Assembly (NCBI GenBank): GCA_900317845.1
Contig: ONII01000004.1
Span: 62,001 to 126,000, forward strand
Reading direction: 5' to 3'
DNA length: 64,000 nt
Source: an uncultured Bacteroidales bacterium
Lineage (GTDB): Bacteria > Bacteroidota > Bacteroidia > Bacteroidales > UBA932
Within the stretch, counting starts at the first letter, position 1, and every line of letters begins with the position of its first letter. Below are positions 35,633-45,800 of this stretch, piece after piece. Position numbers and translations under genes: made by a program. The notes under the pieces were generated by a model. It saw only the letters and a program-made list of their open reading frames with translations, did not search any database and was not told the origin of the DNA.

Positions 35633-38600
35633 TTATCCGAAATACTGCAGGGTTCGGAGCATTTCAAAAATCATATCCACATAGGCGGAGGAGGTGTGGT
35701 CCCAGGTGAAGCCCAGGCGGTAGAGCACCTGCATGGTGAAGTGCACGGATGGCTGGTTGATCACTGTCTCCTGCTCGGTGGGGGACTGGGCATAGGCCAC
35801 CAGGCTGCTCAGGAGCTGGGCCTTGTCCGGCTGGGCCATCAGGGCCTGCACCTGCGCCATAAATTCCGGGAATTCCACGTAATCCATCCTGTTGCCGTCT
35901 ATCTTCTGCAGCCGGGACACGATGTCTTCCATGGGCAGCAGGTGGTTGTTGGACACATTGAAGACGCAGTTTTCCCGCGGCGTTGTGGCCAGGAGCATCA
36001 TCGCGTGGGCGCTGTCGTCCACCGGCGAGAATTCCATCTTGGCATCCAGCAGGGAGTACGGGCAGGCCCCCAGCAGTTTGTAGGCCCTCAGGCGACCCAT
36101 GGTCGAGTTGGCATTGAAGTTTACCTGGAACTCGCCGTCCGCAGAGCGGGGCGACAGGTTGCCGGCGCGAAGGATCTTGGCGTTGAGGGCTCCGGCGGCC
36201 ATCCGCCCCAGAATGAACCGTTCCGCCATAAACTTGGAATGGACGTACTGGTTGGAGGTTTGCTGGCCAAAGTACAGCTGCTGTTCCGTGAGCTGTTTGG
36301 GACGACTGCCCGGGCTGGTACCGGACACGCTCTCCGTGGAGACGTGCACCAGACGGGCGGCCGTGGCCTCGCAGAAGGCGCAGAGGTTCTTGGCCCCGCC
36401 GTAGTTAATATCCTCAATATCAGTTCCCTTTGAGAAGTGCTTCACATTGGCGGCGCAGTTCACCACTACGCTCCAGGGAATGCCGGAAGCCTTGAGGGAA
36501 TCGAACACGGCCGGCTGGGTGATGTCCCCGTTCACTACGCGGATGCGCCTCCCAACAAGCGGCCGGTAATCTTTCTCAAAGTAGTACACCAGCATCTCTT
36601 TCAGGCGGCGCTCCGCCGAGAGGGTTCCCTTGGGCCGGAGGAGGCACCAGATGACAGTTTCTTCCGGCGTGTTTTCCACCAGCTCCCGCAGCATGTGGAT
36701 GCCCAGGAAGCCGGTGGCGCCTGTAAGCAGAATCTGCCCCTCCAAGCTTTGCTGCCGCCCGTTCAGGAAGGCCTCCAGCGTATTGCCGGCCAGCAGCTTG
36801 TCGATAGCGGTATAGTCGTACTGGCTAATCTCGCTGTCTTCCTTGGGAGCAGCCGGGACTCCCCCACCCAGGAAGGCGCCCAGCTCGCGGGCGGTAGGAT
36901 GGGCGAAGACATCGGCATAGGCAAACTTGAGACCGCGTTTTTCTGCGCATACCATCACGTTGGTCACCATGAGCGAAGAACCGCCCAGGTCGAAGAAATT
37001 GTCCGTTGCACCCACCTTTTCCATGCCCAGGACCTCGGCGAAAATCTCGCACAGGTCCTTTTCCAGGTCCGTGGCGGGGGCCACATATTCCCCTCCGGCG
37101 TCGGGCGTGGGTTTGGGCAGGGCCTTGCGGTCCACCTTCTGGTTCACGTTGAGCGGAATCCGGTCCAGCTGGACAAAGGAGGCCGGCACCATGTACGGCG
37201 GCTTGCGCTCCTGGATGAAGGCCTTGGCGGCCGGGATGTCAAAAGTGCCGTCAGAGACCACATACGCGGCGATAAACTTGCCGCCGGAAGGGTTGTCGAA
37301 GGCCTGCACCGTGATGTCCTTCACGCCCGGGCATTCCCGCAGCACTTCCTCCACTTCCTTCAGCTCGATGCGGAAGCCGCGAATCTTCACCTGACCGTCC
37401 TGACGGCCCACAAATTCGATGTTGCCGTCGGTTCTCCAGCGCACAATGTCGCCGCTCCGGTAGGCCCGCATGCCTTTGTGGAAAGGATTGTCGATAAAGA
37501 CCTCCGCCGTCTTTTCAGGCCGATTAAGATACCCCCTGCCCACGCAAGGGTTTCCGGCAATGAGCAGTTCTCCGGCGGCGCCCACCGGCACGCGACGGAA
37601 GTCGCCGTCCATCACATACATGCTGGTGTTGTCCAGGGCGTGGCCGATAGGAATGTTGGCCTCGCGCTTCTTCACGTCGAAGATGGTGGAGAAGATGGTG
37701 CACTCGGTGGGGCCGTAGCCGTTGTGGAAGCCATAGGAAGGCGGATCCATGGAAACCAGCTTTTCGCCGCCCACGGAGAGGTGCTTGAGGGACTTGTTGT
37801 CCGGGAAGTTCTTGGCGTACATCACACCCACCTGCGTGGTCATGAAGCTGTGGGTGATGCCGTTATCCGTGATAAAGGCATCCAGCTGGCTCATGTCGTG
37901 GCGGGTTTCCTCCGGGATAATGTGCAGGCATCCGCCGGCGGTGAGCACGGGATACATGTCCATCATGCACGCGTCGAAGCCGTAGCTGGCATAGGCCGCC
38001 ACCCGGCTGTGGTCCGTAAGCTTATAGTATTTCTGGTACCAGGCGCAGAAATTCACCAGGTTGTGGTGCTCCAGCATCACGCCCTTGGGTACGCCCGTGG
38101 AGCCGGAAGTGTACAGCAGGATAAAGAGGTTTTCCGGCCCGGGACCCGCAGGAACGGGGCCTTCTGGCAGGGACTCCAGCTCGTCGGTAGTGAGCACGGG
38201 TCCCGTGTACTCATTGAGCAGCGGCAGGAACTCTTGATCGGCAATGAGCAGTTTGGCCGATGCGTCCTTCACCATAAAATTGAGGCGCTCCTGCGGGTAG
38301 GAGGGATCCAGCGGCTGATAGGCGCAGCCGGCCTTGAGAATGCCCAGGGAAGCCAGCGCCATCCACTGGTTGCGGCCGATAAGTACGGATACCACGTCTT
38401 CCGTCTTCAGGCCCCTTGCGGCAATGGCGGCGGCGATGCGGTCCGTGAGGGCGTTGGCCTGCGCATACGTGCAGGTATAGTCCTGATAGCAAACAGCGGG
38501 CGCATCGGGCGTCTTTTGCGCCTGCCTGCGGAAGAGACTGACGATGGTTTGGCTCTCGTCCACCTTCAGGCTATAATGGTTGAAGCTTTCCAGCTCTTTG

Positions 38601-41600
38601 AGGCGCTCTCCGTCCACGAAGGGCACCTCGCAAAGTTTTTCGTGCGCCAGCAGGCCCCGGACCACGCATTCCATGGCATCGGCAAAGGCCTCCATAATGG
38701 CTTTGCTGTATTTGCTGTTGTCGTAGCCCAGTACGATGGCCTCCTTGCCCTCGGTGCCGTCGATGTAGATGCTCAGCGGGAACTTGGGCGCCCCGGCGTC
38801 CATATTTTCTCCCGTCACCGGCTTCCCGTTGATGCGGTAATCGGCCAGCACGCCCACCTGGTAGGCCAGCATCACCTGCGGCTGGAAGCCGAACTCCGCC
38901 GCTACCTTGGCAAAAGGATACTCCTGGTGCTGCAAGGTGGCCTGGAAGTCTTCGTCGCACTGTTTGAGGAAGGCTTCGGTGCTTTCCGTGGAGCAGTCTC
39001 CGGCAAGGGCCAGGGTGTTCACGAACATACCAAAGCTGTCGGCTGTTTTGAGGTTGCCGCGGCCATTGCTGATGGTGCAGATATACACCTTCTTGCTGGC
39101 ATTGTAGGCACTCAGGGTGAGGTAGGCGGCGCCCAGGTAGAAGCAGGCGGGCGAGATGCCCATTTTTTTGCAGAGCGGATGGATGTTGGCCTGAACCAGC
39201 TTTTGGAGGAAGACCTCGCGACCGGGCTGGTCGCTGTGCTCCAGGTCCGGAATGATGGTGGAAGGGCTCTCCAGGCCGTCCAGCTGCCGGGCAAAGAAGT
39301 CCCGGGCCCGGGCATAGGCCTCGCTGCCCTCCGCGGCTTTCTGCCAGGCGGCGTACTGGAAGTAGGTATAGGCCTCGGGGACTATCTCTTTTCCTTCCAG
39401 CGCGGAGCAGACTTCCTGGATAAAGAGGTCATAGCTGCGGCCGTCAAACACCAGGTGGTGGAAGTCGCTCAACAGGTATGTCTTGTCTTTTCCGGGCACA
39501 ATCACCACCTTCCCCAGCGGACCTTTGCCAAGGTCGAAGGGAAGGATGAAGCTCTCTTTCAAGGCTTCCAGTTCTCCCTCCTGGATGGAGACGGGGATGG
39601 GAATGTCGGTGGGGACCTGGCACACCTGTCCGTCTATCCGGTTAAAGCAGGACTGCAGGGCGGGATGGGCCGCCAGAACCTTCCGGACGGCCTCCTGCAG
39701 GGCCTGGGCCGATACATCCCCGGGGAAAGTCCACAGCATGGGAATGTTGTAGATGGTTTCCTGCGGGGCTTTCATGCAGTCCAGGAACACGCCGGCCTGC
39801 TGGTTGGTGAGGAGCTGGGGGTGGAGAGATTCTTCGCTTCGCTCAGAATGACAGGAAGCATCCCCGGCCATCCAGCTTTTAAGAATCTCGTTCTCAATGC
39901 TTTGCAGGGTGGCCGTTTTGGCAAAGCTGTTCATGTCGGCCTGAATGCCGTAGCGCTTGAACAGTTCGGTGGCCAGGCGCAGGCCGCTCAGGGAGCTGAG
40001 GCCGTAGAGCATGAGGGGTTCCGTGAGAGAGGCCCCTTCTATTCCGGTGGTTTCCTTGAGGAGGGCCACCAGTTCTTCTTCCAGGAGGTTGAGTGGCGCG
40101 GCCCCCTGGCCCTGGGCCTTTTTCGCCTGCGGCTTGGGCAGGGCCTTTACGTCCACCTTCTGGTTCACATTGAGCGGAATGGCTTCTATCTGCAGGGTGA
40201 CGGATGGCACCATGTAGGGCGGCTTGCGCTCCAGGATAAAGGCATTGAGGGCGGTGGTGTCTATCTCCCGGTCGCTCACCACGTACGCGGCCAGGAACTT
40301 GCCGCCGCCTTCCTGGTCAAAGGCCTGTACGGTGACGTCCTTGATGTCCGGGAATTCGCGGATGACGGCTTCCACCTCCTTGAGTTCTATGCGGAAGCCG
40401 CGGATTTTCACCTGGGCGTCTTTTCGGCCGATATATTCGATGTCTCCGTCGGGGCGGTAGCGCACAATGTCTCCGGTGCGGTACAGGCGCTTGTAGGCAG
40501 GATCTTGCTCATACGGGTTGCATGCAAAGGACTCTGCGGTTTTGTCCGGACGGCCCAGATAACCGTCTCCCACCTGCTCACCGGCCTCCAGCAGTTCTCC
40601 GGCGGCTCCCACGGGCACGCGCTTTCCGGCCTTATTCACTACATAACAGTGGATGCCGGGCATGGGAATGCCAATGGGGATGTTCTCTTCCTGCTTTTGC
40701 ACCTCCTTGGAAACCACATAACAGAGACTCTCGGAGGGGCCGTAGCAGTTGAACAGCTTGTAGCTGGGCAGCGGCAGGGCGCTCAGCTTTTCGCCGCCGG
40801 TGTACAGCACCTGCAGGCCCTTGCAACTGGGGTAGTTGATGGCAAACTGGGTGGCCACCTGGGTGGTCATGAAGCTGTGGGTAATGCCGTTCTCCTCAAA
40901 ATATTGGTGCAGTGCCTGGAGGTCCAGCCGGATTTCCTCGGGAATGAGGTACAGGGTGGCCCCGGCCGCCAGCGCACCATACAGGTCTCCCACAAAGGCA
41001 TCGAAGCCAAAACTGGAGTAGGCCGTGAGTTTGCTTTGGGCCGATATGTCCGTGCGCCAGGCATGGCGCTGGGCGAAGAGGCTTACGTTGCGGTGATTCA
41101 GCATACAGCCCTTGGGCGTACCGGTGGTGCCGCTGGTGTACAGGAGCACAAAGAGGTCCTCCGGCTTGGGGAGGGAAACAGGCTTGCCATCCGGCAGGGA
41201 AGGAATGTCCTTCGTTGCAAGCACCGGACCCTGGAAGCCCTCCACCAGTTCTGCCAGGCCTTCATCGGCAATGAGGAGGGCACTGGAGGCGTCTTGTACC
41301 ATGAACCGGAGGCGCTCCTTGGGATAGGACGGGTCCAGCGGCTGGTAGGCGCAGCCGGCTTTGATTACGCCCAGCGGGGCAATGACAGTGTATTCGCTCC
41401 GGCCCAGGATAATGGACACCACATGGCCGGGCTTGACGGTTTTTTCAATGTAGACGGCCAGTTTGTCCGACAGAAGATCTACTTCCTTGTAGGTCAGTTT
41501 CTTATCCTTGCATACAAGGGCCAGTTGCTCCGGCGCTTCTTGTACCCTTTCCCGCCAGAAATCCACCACGGTTTTCCCGGGATTTCCCACGGAGGCATCC

Positions 41601-42877
41601 GGATTGAAGCTGTCCAGCAGCTTGATCTGTTCCGGTGTGGCAAAGTCCAGCTGCCCTACGGTGTCGGCCTGCCTGAGCGACAGCACCGCGGCGGCCATAC
41701 TCTGGGCAAAGTTCCGCAGGATGCCCTCCGTGAACATGCTGGGCCGATACCAGAAGCGCATCATGTAAGGGCGGTCGGTGGGCGTAAAGAGCTCCACGGC
41801 GAGGTTCAGGCCCGGCGGATTGGTGCGGAGGTCTTCTCCCAGGACACGTTCTCCCGCGAGAACCAGCGAAGGGACTTCTACCACAAACTGGCCCTGGAAT
41901 CCAAAGTTGATGCCCGGGCCCAGGCCCAGGTAGGTGCCGCAGTCGGCCATGGAAAAGAACGGACGGGCCCTCAGGCCCATGGTCTGCGCCTTCATGTGGT
42001 CCAGCACCTCGCTCACCGGCGTATCCGGGGTGGCGTTCACAAAGGTGGGCAGGGTGTGCACGCACATGGTGAAGGCGGTTCTTGCCGCCACGCCCTTGCG
42101 GCCGTTCCAGATGGTGGAGAAGCTGGCGGCGTTGTCGGCATTCCAGGAGGCCAGCGTGAGGCCGAAGAGGGCGGTGAAAAGGATGCTGTCCGCATAACGG
42201 TAGCGCTCCAGGACCTCGTGCATGGCGGCGCTGTCCAGCGGCAGTTCCACCAGCAGCGACTTATAGGCCGACGGCTTGGCGCCAAAGACATCCGGCACAA
42301 TCCGGCTTTCGGTCTCCGTGGCCGGGCCGAACTCCTGCGCGAACCACTGCTTGGCCTCCTCGAAGGCCTCGCTTTCCCGCTGCGCCTGCTCTTGACGGGC
42401 AATATCGGCCCCGCTTATCTTCTCTGCCGGGACCTCCAGGCCCTCGTAGGCGGCCTGCAAATCCTGCAGCATGATCGGGATACAGGCACCGTCTGCAATG
42501 ATGTGGTGAAAGTCCCCGTAGAAGTAGGCGGCATTCGGCGTTTTGTAGAGCTCCAGGCGGAAGAGGCGGTCTTTGTGCAGGTCCATGGGCCGCGCAAAGG
42601 TCCCCCTTACCTGGTCGATGCTGTCTATTTCCTGAATCTCTGCCGTCCACGTTTCCTCAAGCTGTTCCATACACGGGACCCCGTCCACTTCCTTCACGCG
42701 GGAAAGGATGTAGGGATGGGCGGCCACAAAGGCCTCCAGGGCCTTTTTAAATTGTTGGAGGTCGATGGAAGGAGGCAACTTGAACAGCAGGGCCTGCTGG
42801 TAGTTGCCGGAATGGGCGTCCAGTCCCTGGCTGGAGAGGAACATGCTCAGTTGCGCTTGGGAAAGTGGAGAGGTCAT
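35633..42877 (-). CDS. Nonribosomal peptide synthetase, C-A-T-C-A-T-R
   Basis: The 2414-residue megasynthase has, in order: condensation domain (1-440, HHIIADG near 125); adenylation domain (445-925, YTSGTTG near 582); carrier (GLSSLSG near 959); condensation (1018-1440, HHLVFDG near 1140); adenylation (1450-1930, YTSGSTG near 1589); carrier (LGGSSL near 1964); and a thioester reductase domain (2050-2414, ILLTGATGFLG near 2050, YVHSK further on). The reductase should release the chain as an aldehyde using NAD(P)H. An N-terminal condensation domain with no carrier before it could acylate the first amino acid or accept a chain from elsewhere. By eye, the pocket residues of the adenylation domains read D-A-G-F-Y-G-C-C-Y and D-A-M-F-S-G-G-I-F. 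The gene follows its sister by 6 bp. Confidence 0.96.
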   Translation of the reverse strand: MTSPLSQAQLSMFLSSQGLDAHSGNYQQALLFKLPPSIDLQQFKKALEAFVAAHPYILSRVKEVDGVPCMEQLEETWTAEIQEIDSIDQVRGTFARPMDLHKDRLFRLELYKTPNAAYFYGDFHHIIADGACIPIMLQDLQAAYEGLEVPAEKISGADIARQEQAQRESEAFEEAKQWFAQEFGPATETESRIVPDVFGAKPSAYKSLLVELPLDSAAMHEVLERYRYADSILFTALFGLTLASWNADNAASFSTIWNGRKGVAARTAFTMCVHTLPTFVNATPDTPVSEVLDHMKAQTMGLRARPFFSMADCGTYLGLGPGINFGFQGQFVVEVPSLVLAGERVLGEDLRTNPPGLNLAVELFTPTDRPYMMRFWYRPSMFTEGILRNFAQSMAAAVLSLRQADTVGQLDFATPEQIKLLDSFNPDASVGNPGKTVVDFWRERVQEAPEQLALVCKDKKLTYKEVDLLSDKLAVYIEKTVKPGHVVSIILGRSEYTVIAPLGVIKAGCAYQPLDPSYPKERLRFMVQDASSALLIADEGLAELVEGFQGPVLATKDIPSLPDGKPVSLPKPEDLFVLLYTSGTTGTPKGCMLNHRNVSLFAQRHAWRTDISAQSKLTAYSSFGFDAFVGDLYGALAAGATLYLIPEEIRLDLQALHQYFEENGITHSFMTTQVATQFAINYPSCKGLQVLYTGGEKLSALPLPSYKLFNCYGPSESLCYVVSKEVQKQEENIPIGIPMPGIHCYVVNKAGKRVPVGAAGELLEAGEQVGDGYLGRPDKTAESFACNPYEQDPAYKRLYRTGDIVRYRPDGDIEYIGRKDAQVKIRGFRIELKEVEAVIREFPDIKDVTVQAFDQEGGGKFLAAYVVSDREIDTTALNAFILERKPPYMVPSVTLQIEAIPLNVNQKVDVKALPKPQAKKAQGQGAAPLNLLEEELVALLKETTGIEGASLTEPLMLYGLSSLSGLRLATELFKRYGIQADMNSFAKTATLQSIENEILKSWMAGDASCHSERSEESLHPQLLTNQQAGVFLDCMKAPQETIYNIPMLWTFPGDVSAQALQEAVRKVLAAHPALQSCFNRIDGQVCQVPTDIPIPVSIQEGELEALKESFILPFDLGKGPLGKVVIVPGKDKTYLLSDFHHLVFDGRSYDLFIQEVCSALEGKEIVPEAYTYFQYAAWQKAAEGSEAYARARDFFARQLDGLESPSTIIPDLEHSDQPGREVFLQKLVQANIHPLCKKMGISPACFYLGAAYLTLSAYNASKKVYICTISNGRGNLKTADSFGMFVNTLALAGDCSTESTEAFLKQCDEDFQATLQHQEYPFAKVAAEFGFQPQVMLAYQVGVLADYRINGKPVTGENMDAGAPKFPLSIYIDGTEGKEAIVLGYDNSKYSKAIMEAFADAMECVVRGLLAHEKLCEVPFVDGERLKELESFNHYSLKVDESQTIVSLFRRQAQKTPDAPAVCYQDYTCTYAQANALTDRIAAAIAARGLKTEDVVSVLIGRNQWMALASLGILKAGCAYQPLDPSYPQERLNFMVKDASAKLLIADQEFLPLLNEYTGPVLTTDELESLPEGPVPAGPGPENLFILLYTSGSTGVPKGVMLEHHNLVNFCAWYQKYYKLTDHSRVAAYASYGFDACMMDMYPVLTAGGCLHIIPEETRHDMSQLDAFITDNGITHSFMTTQVGVMYAKNFPDNKSLKHLSVGGEKLVSMDPPSYGFHNGYGPTECTIFSTIFDVKKREANIPIGHALDNTSMYVMDGDFRRVPVGAAGELLIAGNPCVGRGYLNRPEKTAEVFIDNPFHKGMRAYRSGDIVRWRTDGNIEFVGRQDGQVKIRGFRIELKEVEEVLRECPGVKDITVQAFDNPSGGKFIAAYVVSDGTFDIPAAKAFIQERKPPYMVPASFVQLDRIPLNVNQKVDRKALPKPTPDAGGEYVAPATDLEKDLCEIFAEVLGMEKVGATDNFFDLGGSSLMVTNVMVCAEKRGLKFAYADVFAHPTARELGAFLGGGVPAAPKEDSEISQYDYTAIDKLLAGNTLEAFLNGRQQSLEGQILLTGATGFLGIHMLRELVENTPEETVIWCLLRPKGTLSAERRLKEMLVYYFEKDYRPLVGRRIRVVNGDITQPAVFDSLKASGIPWSVVVNCAANVKHFSKGTDIEDINYGGAKNLCAFCEATAARLVHVSTESVSGTSPGSRPKQLTEQQLYFGQQTSNQYVHSKFMAERFILGRMAAGALNAKILRAGNLSPRSADGEFQVNFNANSTMGRLRAYKLLGACPYSLLDAKMEFSPVDDSAHAMMLLATTPRENCVFNVSNNHLLPMEDIVSRLQKIDGNRMDYVEFPEFMAQVQALMAQPDKAQLLSSLVAYAQSPTEQETVINQPSVHFTMQVLYRLGFTWDHTSSAYVDMIFEMLRTLQYFG
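39827..39854 (-). repeat. 28-bp dispersed repeat translated inside NRPS linker
   Basis: On the minus strand the repeat runs from CTGTCATTCTGAGC to GCGAAGAATCT. It encodes SCHSERSEES between the first carrier and the second condensation domain (residues about 1005-1015). The same repeat occurs at 47138-47165 and 51839-51866. Confidence 0.9.
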
Positions 42878-42883
42878 GGCGGA

Positions 42884-45800
42884 TTATCCAAAATATTGCA
42901 GGGTTCGGAGCATCTCGAAGATAAGGTCCAGGTAGTCGCTGGAGGTGTGGTCCCAGCGGAAGCCCAGGCGGTGCAGCACTTGCATGGTGTAGGCGGTGGA
43001 AGGAACGGTTTCTACGCCTTCCGCTTCTGCGGCGGACTGCTGGTAGGCTACCAGCGGCGCCATGATGCGCGTCTTGGCAGGGTCTGCGTTGGCTTTTTCC
43101 ACACGGCGGCCGAATTCGTCGTTCTCCACGTATTCCAGCGGTTTGCCGTCAATCTTCTCCAGACGCACCAGAATATCGTCCATGGGGATGAGGTGGTTGT
43201 TGGACACGTTGAAGACGCAGTTCTCCAGCGGCGTGCGGGAGAGCAGGACCATGGCGCGGGCCGACTGGTCGATGGGCGAGAACTCCATCTGTCCTTCCAG
43301 TAGCTGGAACGGGCAGGCGCCCAGCATCTTGAAGGCCTTGAGACGTCCCATGGAGGCGTTGGCGTTCAGGTTCACCTGGAACTCGCCGTCCTCCGCGCGG
43401 GGCGACAGGTTGCCGGCGCGCATGATTTTGGCCTTGAGCGTTCCTGCAACCATGTGCTCCAGGATATAGCGCTCTGCCAGGAACTTGGAGTGGACATACT
43501 GGTTGTCCGTGAGCTGACCGAAGAAGAGCATCTGCTCCGTGAGGGTTCCGGGAACATAGCCCGGGGTAAGGCCGCCCACGCTCTCGGTGGAGACATGTAC
43601 CAGGTAGGCGCCATTGCGCTCGCAAAGGGCCACCAGGTTCTTGACGCCGCCGTAGTTAATGTCCTCAATGTCCGTTCCTTTGGAGAAGTGCTTCACATTG
43701 GCGGCGCAGTTGAACACCGTGTCTATCTGCGTAAGCGGCTCCAGCGTCTGGGGCTGGGTAATGTCTCCCGCGACGGGCCGGATGCGCGTTCCCAGGAGCT
43801 TGCGGTAGTCTTTCTCGAAGTAATACACCAGCATTTCGCGCAGGCGGCGCTCCGGGGAAACGCTGCCCTTGGGCCTGAGCAGGCACCAGATGGTGGTGTC
43901 CGGCCCGGTGCTCTCGATGAGTTCCTTGAGCATGTGGATGCCCAGGAAGCCCGTGGCGCCGGTGAGCAGGATATTGCGTCCCAGGTGGAGGTGTTCCCCG
44001 CCCAGGAAGGATTCCAGCGTGTTTTTGGAGAGCAGGGCGTCGATGGCGGAGTAGTCGTAGTCCGTAATGTTGCTGTCCTGCTCCTGTACCGCTACCTCGC
44101 CTGTGAGGAAGGCCGCAAGGGAGCGGGCCGACGGGTGCGAGAACACGTCCGAATAGGCAAAGTGCAGGCCTTGTTTCTCGGCGCTCACCATCACGTTGGT
44201 GACCATGAGCGAGGAACCTCCCAGGTCGAAGAAGGAGTCCGTGGCGCCCACGCGCTCCATGCCCAAGATATCGGCAAAGATGGCGCAAAGGGCTTTTTCC
44301 GTTTCGCCGACGGGGGCGACGTACTCGTCCATGGAGGTGGGAACGAGCTCCGGCAGGGCCTTGCGGTCTACCTTCTGGTTCACGTTGAGCGGAATCTTGT
44401 CCAGCTGCATCCAGGCGGCGGGTACCATGTAGGACGGCTTGCGCTCGCGGATGAAGTCGCCGGCGGCTTTGGGGTCGAAGGTGCCTTCCGCCACCACATA
44501 CGCAGCCAGGAACTTGCCGCCGGACGGGGCGTCCAGCGCCTGCACCGTGACGTCTTTCACGCCCGGGAACTCCTGCAGCACGCCTTCCACTTCCTTGAGC
44601 TCGATGCGGAAGCCGCGGATCTTGACCTGACGGTCCTTTCTGCCCACAAATTCAATATTGCCGTCGGCCCGGTACCGTACAATATCGCCGGAGTGGTACA
44701 TGCGCGTACCCGGCTGGAACGGACTGTCCACAAAGCATTCGGCCGTCTTTTCCGGGTTGTTGAGGTAGCCGCGGCCCACACCGGCGCCGCTGATGAGCAG
44801 CTCACCGGCGGCCCCCACGGGCAGGCGACGCAGGTGACGGTCGGCCACGTACAGCGGCATGTTGCTCAGCGGATGGCCGATAGGAATGTTTTCCTCCCGC
44901 TCCTCCACCTTGAAGATGGTGGTGAAGATGGTGCATTCCGTGGGGCCGTACCCATTGTAGAAATTGTAGGACGGCGGCGGCATGGAGATGAGTTTTTCAC
45001 CGCCCACGGAGAGGTGCCTGAGGACCGGATTGTCCGGGTAGTTCTTGGCATACATCACACCTACCTGGGTGGTCATGAAGCTGTGGGTTACGCCATTGTC
45101 GATGAGGAAGCGGTTCAGGGCGCCCAGGTCGTGACGGACATCCTCTGGGATGATGCAGATGCAGGCTCCGCAGGAGAGGGCGGGATACTGGTCCATCATG
45201 TTGGCGTCGAAGCCGTAGCTGGCGAAGGCCGCCACTTTGTCTCCGGGCTGGAGCTTGTAGTAGTCCTGGTACCAGGCGCAGAAGTTCACCAGGTTGCGGT
45301 GTTCCAGCATAACGCCCTTGGGCGTGCCGGTGGAACCGGAAGTGTACAGCAGGATGTACAGGTTCTCCGGCTTGGGATTGCCGATCGGGGTCGGCAATGA
45401 CGCCCCGCCCGTCATGCCCGGCAACGACGAATTGTCCGTCATGCCCGGCAGCGACCGGGCATCTTCCAGCTCCGCCGTGGTGAGCACGGGCCCGGTGTAG
45501 TCCCCTACCAGCGGGATGAGTTCTTTGTCGGCAATGAGGAGCTTGGCGCCGGAGTCCTGAATCATGAAGTTGAGGCGCTCCGTGGGGTAGGACGGATCCA
45601 GCGGCTGGTAGGCGCAGCCTGCTTTCATGGCAGCCAGGGAGGCCTTGGTCATCCAGGCGTTGCGGTTAATCAGGACCGAAACCACATCTTCTTCCCCGAG
45701 ACCGTACGACAGGATTTTGGCCGCCAGGGCATCCGTATAGGCGTCCAGTTCCTTATAGCTGATGGTTTTTCCGTCGAAGAGCACGGCCGGAGCATCCGGG

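Noticed and set aside
36437-43303. A 2288-codon open frame on the plus strand
   Set aside because: It lies antisense to the NRPS genes and has no domain pattern. High GC with strong third-base bias opens the opposite frame; the same effect produces long antisense frames over susC (16616-18994) and ychF.
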